The notes under the pieces: model-generated
Told to the model about the DNA's origin: nothing
The model's database searches: none
The model's input: only the letters and a program-made list of their open reading frames with translations
Program-made: the position numbers and the translations under genes
Assembly: GCA_009785015.1 (NCBI GenBank)
Contig: WQXD01000078.1
Coordinates: forward strand, 1-12,530
From: Oscillospiraceae bacterium
Lineage (GTDB): Bacteria; Bacillota_A; Clostridia; Oscillospirales; WRJC01
DNA length: 12,530 bases
Reading direction: 5' to 3'
In this document: piece after piece, positions 1 to 5,416 of the stretch
Numbering within the stretch: position 1 is the first letter of the stretch
How the letters are laid out: each line of letters starts with the position of its first letter

Positions 1-196
1 AGGCTTCTGGGGAACACTGGGAAGCCAGAGCGTGATACCTTTTTGGGAACCGGAGCAAATAAAGGAACACATAGGCCGACTCAAAAAAGAGATGGGCAAA
101 AACGGCGGTTACGTGCTCGCCCCCGCCAAGCCGTTCCAGCCGGAAACCCCCGTGGAAAACGCCATAGCGGTAATCGACGCCCTGTGCGAAAACTGA
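1..196 (+). CDS. URO-D superfamily protein, C-terminal fragment (5' end outside window)
   Basis: This is the last 64 codons of a gene that begins before the window, read from base 2 to the TGA at 194-196. The fragment has the tail pattern of the uroporphyrinogen decarboxylase (PF01208) superfamily: an FWG segment near its start, a PFWEPEQIKEHI helix, then GGYVLAPA and a QPETPVENAIAVIDA end. That GGY-LAPA-QP-TP-EN pattern is, from memory, more typical of the methyltransferase-like or uncharacterised URO-D paralogues (MtaA/CmuA-like) than of true HemE, but the substrate cannot be judged from the tail. The stop lies 37 bases upstream of proS on the same strand and no terminator is visible between them, so the two may be co-transcribed. 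Family assignment is fairly sure; function is not. Confidence 0.75.
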   Translation, partial: GFWGTLGSQSVIPFWEPEQIKEHIGRLKKEMGKNGGYVLAPAKPFQPETPVENAIAVIDALCEN

Positions 197-233
197 TTTA
201 TTATAACCATTTTAATTAAGGAGCTAAAGTTTT

Positions 234-1973
234 ATGAAATTGGACAACCTCATTGGGGAGCGCTTCAAGGAGAGGCCTTCGGAATGCGCCATCGACAGCC
301 ACGCGCTCATGATCCGGGGCGGCTATATGAAGTATGTGGCAAACGGCATATTTTCGTCGTACACGCCCCTCAAAAGGATCACAAGAAAAATCGAACAGAT
401 CATCAGGGAGGAAATGGACGCGATAGACGGGCAGGAAGTGATGTTCCCTGTGGTGCTGCCCGCGTCCCTGTGGCAGAAATCGGGCAGGTACTCGAGCGTC
501 GGGTCCGAGCTCGTGCGGTTTCTTGACAGAAACAAAAGCCCCCACCTCTTAGCCATGACGCACGAGGAAGCGGCCGTTTCGCTTGTCAGGGAATACGGTC
601 AGAGCTACGCGAAATATCCGTTTATGGTATACCAGATACAGACCAAATTCAGGGACGAGCCCCGCCCGCGGGGAGGGCTTATCCGCGTGCGCGAATTTAC
701 GATGAAAGACGCCTATTCGTTTCATGTCTCCTATGAAGATTTAAACGAATATTTCAAACGGTGCTATACGGCTTATGAAAGAATTTTCGCGAGGGCGGGA
801 ATACCGGAGACGGTCGCCATCTCCGCCGATTCGGGCATGATGGGCGGCAAAGTGTCGTACGAGTTTGTGATTTTGACCCCTGTGGGCGAAGACTCGATAG
901 CCGTCTGCCAAAATGCCGGCTGCGGGTACCGTGCCAACGTCGAAGCTGCGGAGAGCATTGTGGAAAACTCGCGCGACGCCGTGTCGCAGCCCTTAGAGCT
1001 CGTGGCCACCCCGGGCATGGGGACCATCGAAGAGCTGTGCGGGTTTTTGAATATACGTCCCGAAAAGAGCTGCAAGGCGGTGATGTATCAAAAAAACGCC
1101 GACGACAGCTATGTGCTCGCCTTTATACGCGGGGATTTGGATATAAACGAAACAAAGCTCGCAAACCATCTCAAATGCGACGTCCACCCGGCCGCGCTCG
1201 GCGAGGATTCGGGGCTGTTTGCGGGATATACGGGGCCCTACGGATTGGATTTGGCAGACTCCGGGCTTACGGTGCTGTTCGACGGCTCGCTGAAGGGCGA
1301 AAACAACATGGCCACCGGGGCCAACAAAAGCGGATACCACTACACGGGATTGGATATCTCAAGGGATATAGGGGAAGTCGAATATTTCGATCTGGCCAAG
1401 ATAACCGACGGGGGGATATGCCCCCAGTGCAAAAAAGCGTCGATAAAGCTCTCAAGGGGCATAGAAGTGGGCCATATATTCCAGCTCGGAACCAAATACA
1501 CCGAATCGATGGAGATGACGTACTTAGACGCCTCCGGGCAGCCCAAATACCCGGTCATGGGCTGTTACGGCATAGGCGTGGGCAGGCTCGCCGCTGCCAT
1601 ATGCGAAGCCTCGCACGACGAATACGGCCCGATCTGGCCCGTTTCGGTCGCCCCGTGGCAGGTGCACATATGCGCGGTGCGCTCCGACGAAGAACAGGTC
1701 AAAACCGCCGCCGACAAATTATACAGCGAGCTTTCGGATAGAGGAATCGAGGTCATATACGACGACAGGAACACGAGCGCGGGGGTCATGTTCTCCGATG
1801 CGGATCTGCTCGGCGTGCCGCTCCGGGCGGTTATAAGCCCCAGGAATTTAAAAGAGGGCTGCGTGGAGATCACCGGCCGCGACAAAAAACTGTCAGTCAA
1901 AGAACCGACAGAATCCTGCGCGCAGGTTATAGCGGATATCATAGCCGATATGCAAAAAGTCACTCATACATGA
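234..1973 (+). CDS. proS: Proline--tRNA ligase (bacterial type, with editing domain)
   Basis: Cytoplasmic class II aminoacyl-tRNA synthetase that charges tRNA-Pro with proline using ATP. At 579 residues it matches the bacterial form (E. coli about 572). Visible parts are motif 1 around residues 68-86 (VMFPVVLPASLWQKSGRY), the TH-E segment at 109-112, motif 2 at 139-163 (FRDEPRPRGG then REFTMKDAYSF), an inserted YbaK-like editing domain at about 240-385, motif 3 at 442-452 (MGCYGIGVGRL), and an HGTP anticodon-binding domain at about 475-575 (DDRN-SAGVMFSDADLLG). Lysines K278/K281 lie where the E. coli editing domain has its essential lysine, so proofreading of Ala-tRNA-Pro is likely retained. 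The ATG is preceded by AAGGAG (218-223) with a 10-base gap. The stop overlaps the convergent AlgX-like gene by 14 bases. By my count 21 of 39 isoleucine codons are ATA. Confidence 0.97.
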   Translation: MKLDNLIGERFKERPSECAIDSHALMIRGGYMKYVANGIFSSYTPLKRITRKIEQIIREEMDAIDGQEVMFPVVLPASLWQKSGRYSSVGSELVRFLDRNKSPHLLAMTHEEAAVSLVREYGQSYAKYPFMVYQIQTKFRDEPRPRGGLIRVREFTMKDAYSFHVSYEDLNEYFKRCYTAYERIFARAGIPETVAISADSGMMGGKVSYEFVILTPVGEDSIAVCQNAGCGYRANVEAAESIVENSRDAVSQPLELVATPGMGTIEELCGFLNIRPEKSCKAVMYQKNADDSYVLAFIRGDLDINETKLANHLKCDVHPAALGEDSGLFAGYTGPYGLDLADSGLTVLFDGSLKGENNMATGANKSGYHYTGLDISRDIGEVEYFDLAKITDGGICPQCKKASIKLSRGIEVGHIFQLGTKYTESMEMTYLDASGQPKYPVMGCYGIGVGRLAAAICEASHDEYGPIWPVSVAPWQVHICAVRSDEEQVKTAADKLYSELSDRGIEVIYDDRNTSAGVMFSDADLLGVPLRAVISPRNLKEGCVEITGRDKKLSVKEPTESCAQVIADIIADMQKVTHT

Positions 1974-3969
1974 CGTTTTTTATATTTCTCTCGTTGACGA
2001 CGTATATTATATAATCCGGATTTTCCTTTGCGATGTCGTTTGCGTTGAATCTGTAGTCCCACATCCCTTTGAATTTCGCCCGAGAGAACCTGTCGGTATA
2101 GAAGGCGTGCAGGGGGCCTTCGAACGAATCCCTGAAAAAATAGGCTGAGGGCAGATTCAGCCCTTTCAGATTTGTCTCTGTGGTGTGGTCGAACTGCACC
2201 CTCACGTGCAGCGGGCGCACGCTCATGCGCATGGAGCAGTCCTGGTCGTATATGTTGACATGCCCCGTGTCGTAGTCGGGATTGTAATGAGGCGGGTCGA
2301 ATTTGAATTCCACGAATGTGCTCGTCTCGCACATATCCGAGAGCGACAGGCCCAATGTGGCGTAAATGTCGCCGAAATTCACTTCTTTGTTGTATATCTC
2401 AAAGTCCGAGCGCGGCCTCGGGGCGGCGTCCGGATATCTTTGGCCTATATAGCCCATCAGCTCTTCGTAGGCGATCAGGGCCCCGTATTCGGACCAGTGG
2501 GAATCCGTTTTGTGCCATATCTTGAATTCGTCGTCTCTGCGCTCCATCATCACATCGCTCAGATCGATCACCACGGCGCCCCCGGCGGTGACGCCCTCTT
2601 TCCATTGCCTCAATAAGCTGTCCCCTTTAAATTCGGTGTAGCGTTTCGGCACATCTTCGGGCCATACCTTCATCGGGTTCGGGGAGAGCAGATATATTAT
2701 CTCGGCATTGCAGCCCTTATCCCTTAAATCCTGTATTTTTTTCGCGGTTCTCGTCTTGATCGATTCTATATCCTTTTCGGCGATCAGGTTGGTGCCCAAA
2801 AAATCCGGCAGGCAATCGTCGAAATAGCTCATATAGTTGTATCCTATGACGACCCCGTATATGCCGGAATCCTCGTAATAGCTCACATTCTTCTGAGCCT
2901 TGACGATAAATGAAATCTCCTCGCTGGGAAGCTTGCCCGAAAGCTCGGCGGTCAGCTTCAAAACGGAGGCGCCCTCCGCCGAAAAGGGGACTTCTACCAA
3001 GTAATCGCCGTAATGCGAGCCCGTGTATATCTCCTCGGTTCCTCCGGTCACCCTGATGTTCGCCCCCGGTTCGCACTTGCCCCCGATCAGAAAACTCGTG
3101 TTGTGGCTGTAGCTTTTCACGCTCACGCTCGGCACGGCGGTCCTGCGCGCGGAGGGCTCCTCCTCCGGGGATGGATCCTGCGGCGCGGTTTCGCCGGTGG
3201 GGGGATTTGCGAACTGCCCGAGATCAAATTTTATCTCGGATTCGATATTTACCACTTCGTCCATCAAAACGGGCTTCGGGCCGGCTTCGCCGGTTTGGCC
3301 CTGCCCGACTTCGGGCGCCGCGCTTGGAGCGCTTCCCCGATAGAGCATTTCGTCTATCAGATTCACTGCCTTGGAATTGTCCGTGGTGGCAAGCAGTATC
3401 GCATAGGGGCCCGCCACTATCACTTCCGCGTTTTTTATGAGCGGCACGTCTTCGGGGACATATATCACGACGTCCCCGTTGTCTTTTCTTTTCAATCTCG
3501 TTTCAAGTATATTTTGGACTGCGCCGATATTTTTTTGTTCGCTTTTTTTGATTTTAAAGACGTCGACTTCAAACACGTTTTTGCCACCTGGGATGCAAAA
3601 GACGAAATCTTCGAGGTATTCCATTTCGGCGACGGGCGAAAAAGTGCCGTATATATAGTTTCCGATCATTTCGGGCTCTATATAATTCTCGCTTTCTTCT
3701 TCCTCCCCGGAAAAATACCAGCTCATCCCCGCCGCGGGCAGCTCTTCGGGGCCGTAAAGCGCCATGACCGCGCCGGCGATTTCAAAAGCGGAATAAGTAT
3801 CCGTGACTTCGCCCTTGCCGAGCTCCGCGACTGCGGAGCCGCCGTTTTCAGCCGGGGAGCCTTCCGCGGAGTTGCCCACGGTGTTTTCGGCGCCCTCGCA
3901 CGAGACAAAAAACGCGGCGCAAACAAGACAGATTACGCCGATTGCCAATATTTTAAATTTGACGTCCAT
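1960..3969 (-). CDS. Predicted lipoprotein: DUF4358-like + Ig-like + AlgX/AlgJ-like (DHHW) SGNH domain
   Basis: A 669-residue exported protein. It starts MDVKFKI, has a hydrophobic stretch at about 7-22 and a lipobox-like FVSC with Cys24, which suggests anchoring after Lgt action. Residues about 55-210 resemble DUF4358. A Pro/Glu-rich linker (about 210-280) is followed by an Ig-like beta domain (about 280-358). The rest, about 365-669, resembles AlgX/AlgJ or DHHW proteins: a TDSHW motif gives Asp489/His491 and a late RDSF gives Ser615, the order of the catalytic Asp-His...Ser of alginate O-acetyltransferase AlgX. It may O-acetylate or bind a surface polysaccharide, but no membrane-bound O-acyltransferase (MBOAT) partner lies in the window. 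The open frame extends to an ATG at 4023. I prefer 3969 because AAGGA sits 8 bases before it and it puts the signal sequence at the N-terminus. The start lies inside the end of lgt. Domain calls are by eye. Confidence 0.8.
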   Translation of the reverse strand: MDVKFKILAIGVICLVCAAFFVSCEGAENTVGNSAEGSPAENGGSAVAELGKGEVTDTYSAFEIAGAVMALYGPEELPAAGMSWYFSGEEEESENYIEPEMIGNYIYGTFSPVAEMEYLEDFVFCIPGGKNVFEVDVFKIKKSEQKNIGAVQNILETRLKRKDNGDVVIYVPEDVPLIKNAEVIVAGPYAILLATTDNSKAVNLIDEMLYRGSAPSAAPEVGQGQTGEAGPKPVLMDEVVNIESEIKFDLGQFANPPTGETAPQDPSPEEEPSARRTAVPSVSVKSYSHNTSFLIGGKCEPGANIRVTGGTEEIYTGSHYGDYLVEVPFSAEGASVLKLTAELSGKLPSEEISFIVKAQKNVSYYEDSGIYGVVIGYNYMSYFDDCLPDFLGTNLIAEKDIESIKTRTAKKIQDLRDKGCNAEIIYLLSPNPMKVWPEDVPKRYTEFKGDSLLRQWKEGVTAGGAVVIDLSDVMMERRDDEFKIWHKTDSHWSEYGALIAYEELMGYIGQRYPDAAPRPRSDFEIYNKEVNFGDIYATLGLSLSDMCETSTFVEFKFDPPHYNPDYDTGHVNIYDQDCSMRMSVRPLHVRVQFDHTTETNLKGLNLPSAYFFRDSFEGPLHAFYTDRFSRAKFKGMWDYRFNANDIAKENPDYIIYVVNERNIKNVMYE

Positions 3970-4768
3970 AATTTTTTTCCTTATCGCCGTTGTAAAATAA
4001 AAATAAACATATCGCGGCAACAAAGATCACAACAGAGATGATCTGGGATGTCGATATGCCGAAATATATTCCCCTCGCCGCGTCGCCGCGGAAAAATTCG
4101 AGTGTAAACCTCGACACCGAGTACAGGAGCAGATACAAAAACAGATTTCTGCCTTTGCCGCCGCTTTCGGGCCTGCGGCAGATCTCATAAATCAAAATAA
4201 CCGCCGCCAGCATCAAATTCACGTCGACTTCTATCAGCTGCACCGGCAGAAGTCTCACATTCGCGGGCGCGACCGGAGAATTTACAAACTCGACCCCCCA
4301 GCGCGACTCGGCCCCGTAACAGCAGCCCGCCAAAAAGCAGCCTATGCGGCCTATGGCGTGGGCCACGGGTATGCACGGCGCGGCCGCATCGACAAAAACG
4401 GGAATGCTCAGTTTATACATCTTCAAATAAACCAGAGCCCCGAGGGTGCCTCCTATCAGCCCCCCGAAAAACACGATCCCCGTCCCCGCGAACGCGCCGT
4501 ATATGACGTCCCAAAAACCCAAACCCGCCGCGGCGATTTCGCCCCAGCGATAAACCGCCTGAGCCAAAAAAGTGACCACGGCCAGCGCTTTTGCTCCCAC
4601 GATAGCCCCGATAACCGCGAATATGCACATATAGACCACATCGCGCGTATCCACGCCGTACTTTTTGGCCCGCAAAGCGGCCAATCCTATCGAAACAAAC
4701 GCCGCAGCCACGCACATCAAGCCGTACATCGGGATTTCTCTGCCGAACAAATTGAAAAAAGGATACAT
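3953..4768 (-). CDS. lgt: Prolipoprotein diacylglyceryl transferase
   Basis: Integral membrane enzyme that moves the diacylglyceryl group of phosphatidylglycerol onto the lipobox cysteine of prolipoproteins, the first step of lipoprotein maturation. The 271 residues match the family length and are mostly hydrophobic with about seven membrane segments. Signatures are the N-terminal MYGLM (14-18), FFGGLIGG (100-107), the central HAIGRIGCFLAGCCYG motif (137-152), the LLPVQLIE segment (173-180), and a C-terminal EFFRGDAARG followed by GISTSQ (224-242). The variant GRIGCF-AGCCYG replaces the E. coli GRIGNFINGELYG; I recall this Cys-containing form from Clostridia. The gene lies 15 bases after the small proline-rich gene. 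No clear Shine-Dalgarno precedes its ATG, so translation probably depends on the upstream gene. Its TAA lies 17 bases inside the following lipoprotein gene. Confidence 0.96.
   Translation of the reverse strand: MYPFFNLFGREIPMYGLMCVAAAFVSIGLAALRAKKYGVDTRDVVYMCIFAVIGAIVGAKALAVVTFLAQAVYRWGEIAAAGLGFWDVIYGAFAGTGIVFFGGLIGGTLGALVYLKMYKLSIPVFVDAAAPCIPVAHAIGRIGCFLAGCCYGAESRWGVEFVNSPVAPANVRLLPVQLIEVDVNLMLAAVILIYEICRRPESGGKGRNLFLYLLLYSVSRFTLEFFRGDAARGIYFGISTSQIISVVIFVAAICLFLFYNGDKEKNYGRQI
3978..3982 (-). promoter_or_regulatory. Ribosome binding site inside lgt that fixes the AlgX-like start
   Basis: On the minus strand this reads AAGGA, 8 bases before the ATG at 3967-3969 and within the last codons of lgt. 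It supports the internal start over the ATG at 4023. Together with the 17-base gene overlap it suggests translational coupling to lgt. Confidence 0.7.
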
Positions 4769-4783
4769 AATAAATACTGAGGT

Positions 4784-5218
4784 TTACCAGTTGAAGTCGA
4801 AGCCGCTGAAAGCGTCGTTTATGGAGCTCAGGGCATTCTGCGCCTGACACCAGACGCATGCCGTACATGAGCAGGCGATGGTGAAGATAAAACAGAAAAC
4901 CATTCCCAGAATCGACATGACAAGCCCCGCTGTCGCCGCGCCGGCATTGAACCCGGCCGCTTTCGCCTGGTTGCTGCCCATTATCGCCGCGACAAGCCCG
5001 ACGATGGCGGCCAATAATCCGAGTATGGGCATCGCCGCGCCCACGACGGGATGTATAAAGCTCAGCATTGAAAGTAAAAGCCCGAAAACAAGCGAAGCCG
5101 CGCCGCAGATCACCGAAATTGTCATCATCTGTTTGCCGGGATAATTCGGCGGAAGCGGAGGGGGAGACGGAGGCGGCTGATACATTGGCGGCTGCTGCTG
5201 ATAAGGTGGCTGTTGCAT
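4784..5218 (-). CDS. Small proline-rich membrane protein, DUF4190-like, with C-terminal cysteine cluster
   Basis: First gene of the lgt operon, 144 residues. Residues 1-27 are Pro/Gln/Tyr-rich (for example MQQPPYQQQPP), a low-complexity tail likely outside the bilayer. About three hydrophobic segments follow (32-52, 60-82, 94-118), rich in Gly and Ala, with a pattern like DUF4190 small membrane proteins. Immediately after the last segment comes a cysteine cluster, C116-S-C118-T-A-C121-V-W-C124, with another Cys at 109, then a short tail ending DFNW. The ATG has a strong AGGAGG (5228-5233) with a 9-base gap, and the consensus promoter at 5266-5294 lies just upstream. Function is unknown. Operon position suggests a link to the envelope or to lipoprotein maturation, which is inference only. 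The DUF4190 match is by overall look, not by alignment. Confidence 0.85.
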   Translation of the reverse strand: MQQPPYQQQPPMYQPPPSPPPLPPNYPGKQMMTISVICGAASLVFGLLLSMLSFIHPVVGAAMPILGLLAAIVGLVAAIMGSNQAKAAGFNAGAATAGLVMSILGMVFCFIFTIACSCTACVWCQAQNALSSINDAFSGFDFNW

Positions 5219-5265
5219 AGTTAGAATCCTCCTGTATATCTGTATATTTTGAATAGATTTTTGTC

Positions 5266-5294
5266 ATTATACCATGATTGCGACGCAATGTCAA
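5266..5294 (-). promoter_or_regulatory. Consensus sigma-A/sigma-70 promoter of the lgt operon
   Basis: Read on the minus strand, TTGACA (5289-5294) is followed by a 17-base spacer and TATAAT (5266-5271). Both hexamers match consensus perfectly and the spacing is ideal. Transcription would begin near base 5259 and give a leader of about 40 bases carrying the AGGAGG of the first gene. Such a strong match suggests high constitutive expression or control by a repressor; see the palindrome in the spacer. Confidence 0.88.
5277..5289. promoter_or_regulatory. 13-base perfect palindrome in the promoter spacer, possible operator
   Basis: ATTGCG, a central A, then CGCAAT form a perfect inverted repeat. 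It lies wholly between the -10 and -35 of the lgt-operon promoter and reaches the first base of the -35. A repressor bound here would block RNA polymerase. The palindrome is seen directly; the operator role is inference, and no regulator gene is nearby. Confidence 0.4.
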
Positions 5295-5317
5295 GCGTTT
5301 TTGAAATAATTTTTTCG

Positions 5318-5333
5318 GAAATTGCAAAATTTC
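5318..5333. repeat. Short AT-rich inverted repeat beside the lnt -35 box
   Basis: GAAATT and AATTTC are perfect 6-base arms around GCAA. The repeat ends one base before the TTTACA box of the lnt promoter. There is no T-run typical of a terminator and the stem is weak, so if it matters it is more likely a protein site. In AT-rich DNA it may be chance. Confidence 0.25.
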
Positions 5334-5334
5334 A

Positions 5335-5363
5335 TTTACAAAAACCCTCGAATGTGCTATAAT
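5335..5363 (+). promoter_or_regulatory. Sigma-A/sigma-70 promoter of lnt
   Basis: TTTACA (5335-5340), a 17-base spacer and TATAAT (5358-5363). The -10 box is perfect and the -35 box has one mismatch to TTGACA. Transcription would start near base 5370, about 36 bases before the TTG start of lnt. It is divergent from the lgt-operon promoter; the two -35 boxes are 40 bases apart. Confidence 0.82.
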
Positions 5364-5377
5364 TTCGGATATAATAC

Positions 5378-5416
5378 ATGAAACCGGAGAGGATAATTTA
5401 TCAAATTGCTGTTTAA
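5378..5416 (+). other. Possible 12-codon leader ORF overlapping the lnt start
   Basis: ATG at 5378-5380 opens a frame reading MKPERIIYQIAV, with TAA at 5414-5416. It is in a different frame from lnt, contains the lnt ribosome binding site, and ends about 10 bases beyond the lnt TTG, an arrangement suited to termination-reinitiation. Its own leader would be only about 8 bases with no Shine-Dalgarno, so it may be chance. It could instead mark the true start of lnt if the sequence holds an indel error nearby. Confidence 0.25.
5386..5392 (+). promoter_or_regulatory. Ribosome binding site of lnt with long spacing to a TTG start
   Basis: GGAGAGG is the only Shine-Dalgarno-like site upstream of lnt. 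Thirteen bases separate it from the TTG at 5406, longer than usual. An in-frame TAA at 5394-5396 rules out any earlier start in this frame after the site, and no ATG or GTG lies between that stop and the TTG. Confidence 0.55.

Noticed and set aside
3970..4023. Upstream ATG (4023) as start of the AlgX-like protein, adding 18 residues
   Set aside because: It would put a charged segment before the signal sequence and extend the lgt overlap to 71 bases. The internal ATG has a well-spaced AAGGA and a normal lipoprotein N-terminus.
3013..4041. 342-codon open frame on the plus strand opposite the AlgX-like gene and the end of lgt
   Set aside because: No motif or convincing ribosome binding site, skewed composition, and it spans parts of two real genes on the other strand.
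4413..5327. 304-codon open frame on the minus strand overlapping lgt and the small membrane protein gene
   Set aside because: It is out of frame with both genes, Arg/Gly-rich, and would start upstream of the predicted operon transcription start.
5370..5375. Second TATAAT downstream of the lnt -10 box
   Set aside because: No acceptable -35 lies 16-18 bases upstream (TCGAAT at best), and the TTTACA-17-TATAAT pair just before it is much better.
5219..5405. RNA gene, riboswitch or terminator in the divergent intergenic region
   Set aside because: The 187 bases are accounted for by two promoters, short leaders and weak inverted repeats. No stable stem with a T-run or known riboswitch core was seen.
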